A stretch of DNA of 64,000 bases, from the NCBI RefSeq assembly GCF_905201705.1, contig NZ_CAJKOX010000013.1, positions 1 to 64,000 on the forward strand. Direction: 5' to 3'. Position numbers and translations under genes: made by a program. Shown here piece after piece: positions 36,186-44,047 of this stretch (the stretch's first letter is position 1; every line of letters begins with the position of its first letter). This DNA is from an uncultured Marvinbryantia sp. (GTDB taxonomy: Bacteria; Bacillota; Clostridia; Lachnospirales; Lachnospiraceae). A model generated the notes under the pieces. The model did no database searches and had not been told where the DNA came from. It was given only the letters and a program-made list of their open reading frames with translations.

Positions 36186-37841
36186 TCATCCCATCAGATC
36201 CGCCGCGAACAGTGCGGCTCCCAGAGCGCCGCACAGCTGGGCCTTGTCATTGATGAGCAGCGCGGCTCCCAGCTTTTCCTCCAGCGTTTTGACGAGTCCC
36301 CGGTTTTTGGAGACGCCTCCCGTCATCATATAGGGAGCCTCTCCTCCCACGCGCTTTGCAAGAGCCGCGGTCTTAACAGCAACCGCCTTGTTCAGGCCGT
36401 GTACGATATCGTCCGTAGCTTTATTCTGTGCAATCAGGGACACAACCTCTGATTCCGCAAAAACGGTACACATGCTGGAGATCGTAATGTCCTCCCTGTA
36501 ATCAAGTCCTTTAAGGCTCAGCTCCTCCAGGCTCATTTCCAGGGTACGCGCCATCATTTCCAGAAAGCGCCCTGTTCCCGCGGCACACTTGTCATTCATA
36601 ACGAAATTCACCACGGCGCCGTTTTCATCGACCCGGATGACCTTGCTGTCCTGTCCGCCGATATCGATTACCGTGCGCACGGACGGGTCGAGATAATGCG
36701 CTCCGCGGGCATGGCAGGTGATTTCCGTGATGCTCTTATCGCCGTCCTGGATCGCCGTTCTCCCGTAACCCGTCGTCACCAGGGCGTCTATATCCTCCCG
36801 GACAAGACCCGCGCTCTTCAGCGCCTCCTCCAGCGCCCGCTCCGCGCCGATCGCCGCGCCTGCGCCCGTCGGCAGAATGATTCCCGTCACAATTTCCCTG
36901 TTTTTATCCAGAATGACAACGTCGGTGCTGGTAGAGCCGCTGTCAATTCCCGCCACATATCCTTTTCCCATGGTCTTTTCTTTTCCTTTCTTCAAATCCG
37001 GAGCCAGGCTTTCCGCGAATGCTTCCAGTCGGGTGGAAAGCTGACCGCTGCTCTGAATTGTATAATCCGATTCAATTTTTAAGATTGGTACAGCGGCATG
37101 ATTTTTTATCTCCGCGTATTCAAAGCTGTAAAAATCGCAGAATTTTACTGTATGATAAATGATTCCCCGCAGGTCGGGGTCCTGGTAAAGCTGCTTTCGT
37201 CCCGTGCTGTCCATCATGCGCATACAGGGAAGCTGATGAAGAAGCTCTCCTGCATACCACTCCATGAGCGCGTCAAAATCCTCCGTCTCCGGCGGCGTCC
37301 CGCTTCCGGCAGAACGGTTATAAACGCAGGAATCATTTTCCACCGGAAACGGCATGGCTTTCTGTGTCATCTCAAAAAGCTCCGTTCCCATACGAGCCCC
37401 CAGCACGCTGATGTGGGGTCCCCTCTCCTTCTGCTGCGGCCGGAACGCGCGGCGGAACCTTTCCGCCTGAAAGGACGTGCCGCGATATTCCCCATAAGCC
37501 TTCGCCAGCGCCTTCAGCTGCCGCACCGTCCGCTCCCTGCTGCATTCGCTGTCGGAATGAAGCATGTCTATCATATAAAGAAAATCCAGCCTGCCGCTGC
37601 TCTCCAGCACATCACAGACACTGCGTATGGTATCGCAGCAGTTGACCAGGACGAGTTCCTTTACCTTTCCCTGCATAACCGCCTCCAGCAGCGCCTTTCC
37701 GAATCCGCAGAGGTTTGGATGGGCAATCTGATCCGCCAGTTCGAAGCCTTGCGGCATTTCATTCATATTGACGCACTCCGCGCCGAGCGCCGTCAGCAAT
37801 TCTATGGGCGTATATTTACAGACATAATATGTCTTATTCAT
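36186..37841 (-). CDS. 2-hydroxyacyl-CoA dehydratase activase fused to a dehydratase-like domain
   Basis: A 551-residue fusion. Residues 1 to about 290 resemble a 2-hydroxyacyl-CoA dehydratase (HgdB-like) subunit. The rest is a BadF/HgdC-type activase ATPase with GIDSGSTSTDVVILD, DIGGQDSKVI, NDKCAAGTGRFLEMMA and ISSMCTVFAESEVVSL. The Cys in NDKC and SSMC should carry the bridging 4Fe-4S cluster of the homodimer. Activases inject a low-potential electron into the dehydratase. The stop overlaps nothing, and the start overlaps the preceding dehydratase gene by 4 bases. The pair also resembles double-cubane-cluster protein/reductase systems. The substrate is unknown. Confidence 0.85.
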   Translation of the reverse strand: MNKTYYVCKYTPIELLTALGAECVNMNEMPQGFELADQIAHPNLCGFGKALLEAVMQGKVKELVLVNCCDTIRSVCDVLESSGRLDFLYMIDMLHSDSECSRERTVRQLKALAKAYGEYRGTSFQAERFRRAFRPQQKERGPHISVLGARMGTELFEMTQKAMPFPVENDSCVYNRSAGSGTPPETEDFDALMEWYAGELLHQLPCMRMMDSTGRKQLYQDPDLRGIIYHTVKFCDFYSFEYAEIKNHAAVPILKIESDYTIQSSGQLSTRLEAFAESLAPDLKKGKEKTMGKGYVAGIDSGSTSTDVVILDKNREIVTGIILPTGAGAAIGAERALEEALKSAGLVREDIDALVTTGYGRTAIQDGDKSITEITCHARGAHYLDPSVRTVIDIGGQDSKVIRVDENGAVVNFVMNDKCAAGTGRFLEMMARTLEMSLEELSLKGLDYREDITISSMCTVFAESEVVSLIAQNKATDDIVHGLNKAVAVKTAALAKRVGGEAPYMMTGGVSKNRGLVKTLEEKLGAALLINDKAQLCGALGAALFAADLMG

Positions 37842-39118
37842 TTGCCTCTTCCCTCCTCAAGCATTTCCAGAAACGCTCCCAGTCTGGTAGCCGTCTGGCC
37901 TTCCCCTCCATGACTTCTGTCGCAGCCGTCGCCATCCAGAATCAAAAGAGGAATTCCCGCCTCCTCAAATTTTTTCTTCGCCAGCTGGGAGCCTCCCAGC
38001 GTGTGCTTACATCCCCAGTGTCCAAACCACACGGCTCCATCCGCGCCCGCCTCCCTTGCATGACGGATTCCTGCCTCGATCCGGCGCAGTACGCCGCCGT
38101 TTAAGCTGTGGTAAACCATCCGTTCAGCCATAGCCTCATAAGGTCTGTCCGGATTAAATTCTCTTCCCTCCAGATCAAAGGTCTGGAAAAGCTCGCAGCC
38201 GACAATCTGCGCGTTTTCATTTAAAAGAAGCTCTTTTTTCACTGCGTCGGACCAGAAGGGAATCGTGTGCATCCAGTAAATTCTCTTTCCGTGCGCCTCC
38301 GGTGCAGCGCTGATGTCCCGAAGCAGCATTTCCGTATATTTTTCCTCCTCCGGGGTTCCCAGAAGAAGATGACTGGTCATACCACCGTAGAGCGGAGTGA
38401 CCAGATCCGTGGGAACATACCGGTCCGCCCGTCTGAGCTGACACTGATGTATATTTTCCAGGGTAGCCCTGCTTCGTTTCAGACGCTCTTTAAGAGCGGA
38501 TTCACTTATCTTTTTTCCCGTGTTTTCTTCCAGAAAGGCAGCCAGTTCTCTTAGCTGTTCTGCCACGTACCGCACGTTTTCTGCGTTCTGCTCGAAGGGA
38601 ACGTCTATGGCAAAGGCAGGCACGTCGAACAGCTCCGCCAGATACCGGAAGGTAAGAAGATTCGCGTCGCAGACAAGATTCGTATATACGATACATTTCG
38701 GTTTCGGCAGAATTCCTCTTTTTGCCGCGCCGATAAAGGTTTTATGATAACTGCAGAGGGTCTCGGAAAGCCCCTCGTTTTCCGCCTGCTGAAGACAGGC
38801 CCTCTCCGCCTGGGAGCCGGAGAGGTAACAGGAAAAGCTTTCCACATTATACGGCCCAAGTCCCACCTCCTGCAAAAGCTCGCAGGGCGTAAATACGCTC
38901 ACGATGGCGGATTCCTGCGGTCTTTGAAGCGGCCTCAGCATAGTATCCATCATCAGACGCGCCAGATACTGGTCTGCCGGCAGGAGCCGCTTATCCGGCG
39001 CAAACTGAAAACGCAGCCTTTGCGCTTTCCAGCCTGTTTTCAAAAGCCATCTGGCCATACCCTGACGGCTTTCGCTTAACTGCTCTACGCAGTGTCCAAA
39101 TGTTTTTACAACTTCCAT
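37838..39118 (-). CDS. 2-hydroxyacyl-CoA dehydratase family protein
   Basis: A 426-residue HgdB/FldBC-like iron-sulfur protein. Candidate cluster cysteines occur in FTPCELLQE, YTNLVCDAN and HWGCKHTLGG, and the C-terminus LDGDGCDRS is typical of the family. Only one such large subunit is encoded, with a fused activase after it, rather than the usual two dehydratase subunits plus a separate activase. It may therefore be a double-cubane-type reductase rather than a classical dehydratase. It follows the GH79-like gene by 75 bases, with a small hairpin CCTTCTG/CAGAAGG in the gap. Confidence 0.8.
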   Translation of the reverse strand: MEVVKTFGHCVEQLSESRQGMARWLLKTGWKAQRLRFQFAPDKRLLPADQYLARLMMDTMLRPLQRPQESAIVSVFTPCELLQEVGLGPYNVESFSCYLSGSQAERACLQQAENEGLSETLCSYHKTFIGAAKRGILPKPKCIVYTNLVCDANLLTFRYLAELFDVPAFAIDVPFEQNAENVRYVAEQLRELAAFLEENTGKKISESALKERLKRSRATLENIHQCQLRRADRYVPTDLVTPLYGGMTSHLLLGTPEEEKYTEMLLRDISAAPEAHGKRIYWMHTIPFWSDAVKKELLLNENAQIVGCELFQTFDLEGREFNPDRPYEAMAERMVYHSLNGGVLRRIEAGIRHAREAGADGAVWFGHWGCKHTLGGSQLAKKKFEEAGIPLLILDGDGCDRSHGGEGQTATRLGAFLEMLEEGRGK

Positions 39119-39193
39119 TTCCTAACTCCTTCTGGTCAGAAGGCTTATATGCCCTCCACCCTTTCGCACGCCATCTCCGATGCTCAGATCACA

Positions 39194-40705
39194 TCACAAG
39201 GAAAGTACAGTTCCCGGTATCAGCCGAACAGCTCCTGCAGCCTGTTTTACCGGAGACAAATCGGGCAGACCAGCCATGCCGGAAATTGTCAATTCACGAC
39301 CGTTAAGCCGCATAACGGCAGACCGCACCGTTTCCCCGCTTAAAGTATAACGGTCGGCTTCTTTCGGGATTCGTACCGTAAGGTCGTCCGTCAGGGAATT
39401 GTTGATGATCAGATAGGAAACGCCGGGCTTTTTATCTTTACGGGAATGGCAATAGATATGGGCATTTTCTATTCCGGGATTGCCGCAGTCGTATACCGTC
39501 GATCCCATCAGGCGATTCCAGAGCAGTACGGCAAAATAATTCGGACGCGGTTCAAACGTTCCGTGCTGTAAAAATCCATAATCCGACGAAGCCAGCGTGT
39601 TGTGGAACACAACGCCGTCAGTAAGCTCCGAAAAGCTTCCAAGCTCATTCAGGGTACGGAACACGTCCAGATACGTGGATGCCCATGTGTCTCCTCCACC
39701 GCCCGCATCTCCGGATTCCGTAACCCACATTTGCCCGCCGGGGACATACTGATCTCTCAAAGGAATGTGGTTTTTTACGCAGCAGGGCGCAACGTCCAGA
39801 TAGGCGTCGGTATGCGCCTCTTTGCTGTCCCAGTGGGAATCCGGCGCGGCCGATGACAGACGTTCCGAGATTCCGTTATAATAATGATAACTGAATACGT
39901 CTAGACTGACTTTCGTTCCTTCCATCAAGTCATGCGTTGTGCAGACATCCATAAGACTTCCGATGCCAGCGCTTATATTTTTCTCTCCGGGCTTTACAAC
40001 AGACGGGTCGCCTGTTGTACACGGACCAACGATCAGACAATGCGGATAATTCTCCCGCACCCATCTGTTGAAAATATCCTGATCTCTTGCGTAATCCGAT
40101 GCGGTATACCCGGCGGGTGTCCCGGATAATTGCAGCATATTCGGTTCATTCATAAACTCGGCGGCATCGATATCCACGCCATATTCATGACTGAACGCAA
40201 AAATTTTCCTGGCCTGCGCCAGGTCCAGCGGGCCGCCGTTTGGATGGTCTCCCGCACAGTTGCTGACGGAAATCAACAGTTTTCCATCCACAGCTTTTAC
40301 AAATTCCAGAACGCCGATCCACTGCTCCCTTGTCAGAATATTCTGGTATCCTTCGGGTACAACCCCTTCCGTCACACCCTCAAAATCATAATAGGTTTTT
40401 GTCGCCCATGAACCGGAAACACGGATCCAGACAGGACCGAATTGCTTTGCCAATTCGATCAGGCGTACATTGGACAAATCAATCGGCGGATAGTACTGCA
40501 TCAATTCCGCCATATCGGTAAAGCTCTGTGTTGGCATAGAAGCGAGGGCGAACTCCTCCGTTCCCGCAATCTGCTCTTTTGTATACGCCTTCCAGAACGT
40601 GCCGCCGGTTACCTCCGCCATTTCAATATTATAAGACATCAACCGCTCATCGACACTTCGGATGATATCCAGACTGTCTGTTTTTAATTCCATAAAACGT
40701 GTCAT
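39194..40705 (-). CDS. GH79-like glycosidase (heparanase/beta-glucuronidase family)
   Basis: A 503-residue TIM-barrel glycosidase of clan GH-A. RVSGSWATKTYYD resembles the N-terminal strand of heparanase-type enzymes. AEFMNEPN holds the probable acid/base Glu, and WVTESGDAGGGGD the probable nucleophile Glu. The ~90 C-terminal residues form the usual beta-sandwich. No signal peptide is visible. It has its own promoter at 40813-40841, overlapped by an 18-bp palindrome, and lies directly downstream of a TetR gene, so induction by a glucuronide or other ligand is plausible. Confidence 0.75.
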   Translation of the reverse strand: MTRFMELKTDSLDIIRSVDERLMSYNIEMAEVTGGTFWKAYTKEQIAGTEEFALASMPTQSFTDMAELMQYYPPIDLSNVRLIELAKQFGPVWIRVSGSWATKTYYDFEGVTEGVVPEGYQNILTREQWIGVLEFVKAVDGKLLISVSNCAGDHPNGGPLDLAQARKIFAFSHEYGVDIDAAEFMNEPNMLQLSGTPAGYTASDYARDQDIFNRWVRENYPHCLIVGPCTTGDPSVVKPGEKNISAGIGSLMDVCTTHDLMEGTKVSLDVFSYHYYNGISERLSSAAPDSHWDSKEAHTDAYLDVAPCCVKNHIPLRDQYVPGGQMWVTESGDAGGGGDTWASTYLDVFRTLNELGSFSELTDGVVFHNTLASSDYGFLQHGTFEPRPNYFAVLLWNRLMGSTVYDCGNPGIENAHIYCHSRKDKKPGVSYLIINNSLTDDLTVRIPKEADRYTLSGETVRSAVMRLNGRELTISGMAGLPDLSPVKQAAGAVRLIPGTVLSL

Positions 40706-40812
40706 ACCAAAGCGAACCTCCTTCTGCAGCTTTCAGACACCCATAAGCAGGATGCCGGCTCAGTATCTTTTTCTCTCATTCTTCGACAACAGCCGAAAAA
40801 ATGAACACAATA

Positions 40813-40841
40813 ATTATACGCAACATTTGCCTGATTGACAA
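40813..40841 (-). promoter_or_regulatory. Promoter of the GH79-like gene
   Basis: Minus strand TTGTCA (40841-40836), a 17-base spacer and a consensus TATAAT (40818-40813). The -35 is buried in the palindrome at 40831-40848. Confidence 0.75.
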
Positions 40842-40848
40842 CAATCAG
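40831..40848. promoter_or_regulatory. TetR-type operator candidate 1 (GH79 promoter)
   Basis: CTGATTGACAACAATCAG is an inverted repeat with 7-bp arms and a 4-base centre, covering the -35. It has the same length and the same CTG...ACA...CAG skeleton as the palindrome at 41523-41540 in the TetR gene promoter. Confidence 0.6.
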
Positions 40849-40867
40849 TTTATTTTTAACATTTTTC

Positions 40868-41485
40868 TTACTGGCTGCAAAGGGCCAAAAAGCCCGCATG
40901 ATGATACTTGCACAGCATGGAAATGTATTTTTTCGCATCCTCACGGCTCATCTCATGACGCACTACCTCAAAAATTCCCTCAAAAAAGGACGTATAAACC
41001 ATGTGATACAAATCTCTTGTCATTCCATTTTGAAGCTCCGGCGCACCCCCGGTCACCTCCATCCATTTCCATGTATATTCTTCTTCAATGGAAACCATCC
41101 AGTCCACAAAATTCTGGAACCTGGTTCCGTAGGAAGCATCCAGCAGCAGACGAAAGGTGTTGAAATTATCATAGATGTAATCAACCATATGAAGCATCTC
41201 TCCTGCCGAATACTGCCCCACCTCCCGGCGCTGCGTCTCCGCATCAAAGGAATGAAATGTCTCCTGAATATTCTGGAACATCTCCTTCATCTCATTTACA
41301 ACCGGCTCTACAATGGCAGAAAACAGCCCTTCCTTGTCCCCAAACCGCACATAAATGGAATTGGTGCTCGTCTCCGCTTTTTCTGCAATGGTGCGCAAAG
41401 AAGCGTCTGTATATCCTTTTTCTAAAAACTCTTCCATCGCGCATTCCAGGATCCTTTCCCGTACACCCTCCACACGTTTTCTCAT
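40868..41485 (-). CDS. TetR-family transcriptional regulator
   Basis: A 205-residue TetR repressor. The N-terminal helix-turn-helix reads ASLRTIAEKAETSTNSIYVRFGDKEGLF (about residues 24-51); the rest is a helical ligand domain. The ATG at 41485 is preferred (AAGGGTGAG just upstream) to the longer frame. Matching palindromes overlap its own -10 and the -35 of the GH79-like gene, suggesting autoregulation and control of the downstream glycosidase/dehydratase genes. Confidence 0.9.
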   Translation of the reverse strand: MRKRVEGVRERILECAMEEFLEKGYTDASLRTIAEKAETSTNSIYVRFGDKEGLFSAIVEPVVNEMKEMFQNIQETFHSFDAETQRREVGQYSAGEMLHMVDYIYDNFNTFRLLLDASYGTRFQNFVDWMVSIEEEYTWKWMEVTGGAPELQNGMTRDLYHMVYTSFFEGIFEVVRHEMSREDAKKYISMLCKYHHAGFLALCSQ

Positions 41486-41522
41486 GTTCTCACCCTTTTC
41501 AAAACATCGTTTCATAACTATG

Positions 41523-41540
41523 CTGTGAAACATATCACAG
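41523..41540. promoter_or_regulatory. TetR-type operator candidate 2 (tetR promoter)
   Basis: CTGTGAAACATATCACAG, an inverted repeat with 6-bp arms, covers the -10 of the TetR gene promoter. Confidence 0.55.
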
Positions 41541-41557
41541 AATCATACACCTGTCAA
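41529..41557 (-). promoter_or_regulatory. Promoter of the TetR gene
   Basis: Minus strand TTGACA (41557-41552), a 17-base spacer and TATGTT (41534-41529). Confidence 0.75.
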
Positions 41558-41608
41558 GATAAATCTGAAATAATTTTCGTCCAGATAAATCTGAAATAAT
41601 TTTCGTCC
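41557..41608. repeat. Perfect tandem 26-bp duplication upstream of the tetR -35
   Basis: The unit running from AGATAAATCTGAAATA to TTTTCGTCC occurs twice without mismatch (41557-41582, 41583-41608) and abuts the -35 hexamer. It is AT-rich like an UP element, and the inner copy recreates a weak -35 (TGGACG). Confidence 0.9.
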
Positions 41609-41612
41609 AACA

Positions 41613-41650
41613 GAAAAACCGATGACCAGTTTGTAATCACTGATCATCGG
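41613..41650 (-). terminator. Terminator of the ECF-type transporter operon
   Basis: Minus strand CCGATGA-T-CAG pairs with CTG-G-TCATCGG, followed by TTTTTCTGTT, 12 bases after the chimeric ATPase stop. Confidence 0.8.
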
Positions 41651-41661
41651 CTCCATCCTTT

Positions 41662-42477
41662 TTATCCCCGGTTATTCCGGCCGCAGCTGTTTTCGCGGAC
41701 ATTCACAAAGCTGCGGTAGATTCCCTGTTCTTCCATCAATGTTTCATGGGTGCCGGATTGTGCGATCTTTCCGTCCGAGATTACGAGAATCTGGTCAGCA
41801 TTTCGGATCGTATTCAGACGATGGGCGATCACTAACAATGTCTTGCCTTTTACCAGCTCATTAATCGCCTCCTGAATATAGCTTTCATTATCCATATCTA
41901 CGCTTGCTGTCGCTTCATCCAGAATAACGATCGGCGCATCTTTCAAAATGCAGCGGGCGATAGAGATTCGCTGCTTTTCGCCGCCGGACAGGCTCTGGCC
42001 GCCCTCACCGATGACTGTCTGGAATCCGTCCGGCAGCGCCATGATAAAATCATAGCAGCGGGCTTTTTGGGCAGCCTCATAGACTTCTTCTTCGGCAGCG
42101 TCCGGTTTCCCCATGCTGATATTGTTGTAAATGGTATCCTGAAACAGATACACCCTCTGGAAAACCATGCTGATCTGTTCCATCAGTTCAGCGAGAGGCA
42201 CATCCCGGATATCTGTCCCGCGGATTGTCACTTTGCTGGATTTCACATCCCAAAACCGCGCCAGAAGATTTGCAATCGTGGATTTGCCGCATCCGCTGCG
42301 GCCGCAGAACAGGACACATTTTCCATCGGCAATTTTCAGGCTGATCCCATGCAGACCGTCATGCTCCTGTCCCCTGCGGTCCAGCCCGTCCTCTGCACGG
42401 GGCACGCCCTCCGGGTGTCTGTCTCCCTCGGAGGCATTCCCATTATAAGAAAAGGATACGTTTTCAAATTCGATCAC
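41662..42477 (-). CDS. Chimeric ABC ATPase: ECF-type N-terminus fused to exporter-type C-terminus
   Basis: A 271-residue ABC ATPase with all core motifs: Walker A GRSGCGKST (59-67), Q-loop MVFQRVYLF, signature LSGGEKQRIS, Walker B IVILDEATASVD and H-loop VIAHRL. Up to Walker A it reads like the first domain of an EcfA ATPase, with an odd charged insert (about 14-41). From IANLLARFWDV onward it reads like the nucleotide domain of an ABC exporter (DTIYNNISMGKP, ALPDGFQTVIGEGGQ). The GTG at 42477 overlaps the EcfT-like stop (GTGA). This is best explained by in-frame deletion between two ABC genes. Whether it still powers the ECF module is unknown. Confidence 0.8.
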   Translation of the reverse strand: MIEFENVSFSYNGNASEGDRHPEGVPRAEDGLDRRGQEHDGLHGISLKIADGKCVLFCGRSGCGKSTIANLLARFWDVKSSKVTIRGTDIRDVPLAELMEQISMVFQRVYLFQDTIYNNISMGKPDAAEEEVYEAAQKARCYDFIMALPDGFQTVIGEGGQSLSGGEKQRISIARCILKDAPIVILDEATASVDMDNESYIQEAINELVKGKTLLVIAHRLNTIRNADQILVISDGKIAQSGTHETLMEEQGIYRSFVNVRENSCGRNNRG

Positions 42478-43256
42478 CCGATCGCACCTCCCCGCATACA
42501 TAATTCAATCATAAAGAAAGCGGCAGCAATCCCCATCGCCGCAAAGTCTGCACCCCCGCATTTTATCTGGACAAGGCAGGTCCGGGGACCCGGATTTTCG
42601 ATCCCACGGGTAACAGAAGCGATAGAAAGCTCATCCGCCGCCCTGGAGGCCATCATCAGCAGCGGGACATAGATACACTCTACCGTCATACCCGGATGGG
42701 AAAGGAATCCGCCCAGGGAGGGCGATACATCCCGCATTCTCATAGCGTCCTTAATAAAATGCCAGTCCTCCCGGATAGTCGGGATATAGCGCAGCATGAC
42801 CGCAAATGTGATAACAAACTTTTTCGGGGCATAGATGCGGTTCATAGCGGATAAAAACTCGCTGACCTTCGTGGTAGACAGAACGATCCCTGCCAGCATC
42901 CCGCAGGCATAAACCTTATGAAACAGCCCAAGAAACGCAATAAACATGGTTCGCAGTGTCCCCGTCAGGACAGCCATGATCCAGACCGTCAGCACACAGA
43001 TCACAGCATAAAAGCAGACTGCCTTCACAGAATATTTCCACTTGCCGCAAAGCACTCCTAATACGGCGATCAGCAGGACAAGCGTAAACTGATATTCGAG
43101 AGAAGGCGCAAACATGGAACTCAACACGCACATCAAAATAAGAAAGAGCTTCGTCCGCGGATCAAGCCAAAGCCCTTTCCGGGCGGTGTTCCCCAGCGTG
43201 CTGTAATCCCCGCTTAAAACAGCGGACATGCGCAATCCGCTTCGCTTCTTGCTCAT
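42474..43256 (-). CDS. ECF transporter transmembrane (T) component
   Basis: A 260-residue EcfT/CbiQ-family membrane protein with five to six segments. Conserved cytoplasmic coupling blocks are visible as RYIPTIREDWHFIKDAMRMR and MMASRAADELSIASVTRGIE, where the family has two Ala-Arg-Gly-type motifs that bind the ATPases. It overlaps both neighbours by 4 bases, so S, T and A parts are translationally coupled. Confidence 0.87.
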   Translation of the reverse strand: MSKKRSGLRMSAVLSGDYSTLGNTARKGLWLDPRTKLFLILMCVLSSMFAPSLEYQFTLVLLIAVLGVLCGKWKYSVKAVCFYAVICVLTVWIMAVLTGTLRTMFIAFLGLFHKVYACGMLAGIVLSTTKVSEFLSAMNRIYAPKKFVITFAVMLRYIPTIREDWHFIKDAMRMRDVSPSLGGFLSHPGMTVECIYVPLLMMASRAADELSIASVTRGIENPGPRTCLVQIKCGGADFAAMGIAAAFFMIELCMRGGAIG

Positions 43257-43867
43257 GAACGTGCCTCCGTTGCAACTCCGGCGAACTGTTTTTTTAGCAT
43301 TTTGCAGCCTACAAATGCACTGATGGAAGCTGTCACGAGGAGAGCTGCAAACATTGCGATAAAGATTCCCGTGTTTGCGGTCGCCTGCATGGTGTCAATA
43401 TAGCTCTGCTCGGTTCCGTTCCCCAGCATAGTCTGGGCCCAGCCCTGGGGATCAATGAAGAAAACAAGGTACGACCCTGTTCCGCCCAGGGAGAAAAGGA
43501 TATAGGACAGGCTGTTGATCTTCTTGCTCCTGTACTGCTTTGTACCGGCAACAAAATCAGCTGCGACAGCCATAATGAGATATCCCAGCGCAAACGCCCA
43601 GTGCATACCGGTGACAAACCAGATAATGGCTATAATAACGCCCATGATCGTGATGCTCCAGCGCTTCTGCACTTTTGCGATCATCAACAGATAAACCGGC
43701 CCGGCAAGCAAGGCGCTCCCGGCGGGCATGAAAAAGGTCAGCACCGGGTTGGTAGCAAAAAAGACGCCGCCCGCCATGATGAATACGAACAGAAGCGCAG
43801 TAAAAATTCCTGTTGTTACTAAGTCCCTGACTGACAATCCTGCTTTTGCATTTCCTTGATTACTCAT
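43253..43867 (-). CDS. ECF transporter substrate-specific (S) component, Trep_Strep type
   Basis: A 204-residue membrane protein with about six segments resembling the Trep_Strep (MptE-type) S components. It begins SVRDLVTTGIFTALLF and contains FFMPAGSALLAGPVYLLMIAKV, typical of that group. It is first in the operon, with AGGAGGG 6 bases before its ATG. The substrate of this S-family is not established. In related genomes it is commonly found with EcfT, a two-domain EcfA, two ABC exporter genes and an AraC regulator. Confidence 0.83.
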   Translation of the reverse strand: MSNQGNAKAGLSVRDLVTTGIFTALLFVFIMAGGVFFATNPVLTFFMPAGSALLAGPVYLLMIAKVQKRWSITIMGVIIAIIWFVTGMHWAFALGYLIMAVAADFVAGTKQYRSKKINSLSYILFSLGGTGSYLVFFIDPQGWAQTMLGNGTEQSYIDTMQATANTGIFIAMFAALLVTASISAFVGCKMLKKQFAGVATEARS

Positions 43868-43891
43868 ATTTTTCCCTCCTGCTTCAAGAAC

Positions 43892-43948
43892 GGTTGACCT
43901 ACCGTCTGATATCTGTTATATTATGATTAGTTGACGCTAACCACGGTC
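43892..43948. promoter_or_regulatory. Imperfect direct repeats in the divergent region, candidate AraC site
   Basis: GGTTGACCTACCGTC (43892-43906) and AGTTGACGCTAACCACGGTC (43929-43948) share GTTGAC, CTA, CC and GTC with small gaps, 37 bases apart, between the ECF operon and its AraC-type regulator. Confidence 0.3.
43894..43922 (+). promoter_or_regulatory. Promoter of the AraC-type regulator gene
   Basis: TTGACC (43894-43899), a 17-base spacer and TATATT (43917-43922). A second set, TTGACG at 43931-43936 with CATACT at 43954-43959 (17 bases), lies just downstream. Confidence 0.6.
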
Positions 43949-44047
43949 TATATCATACTAACTTTCCGGGCAGCCTGCAATACATTCCGGGCATCTTCGT
44001 CCCTTCGTTGCAAAGTTCTGTCCAATCGTTTCAAAGGAGGCCGTCAC

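Noticed and set aside
39119..39193. Short hairpin CCTTCTG/CAGAAGG as terminator between the GH79-like and dehydratase genes
   Set aside because: No T-tract on the minus strand and the stem overlaps the ribosome site region; read-through is more likely.
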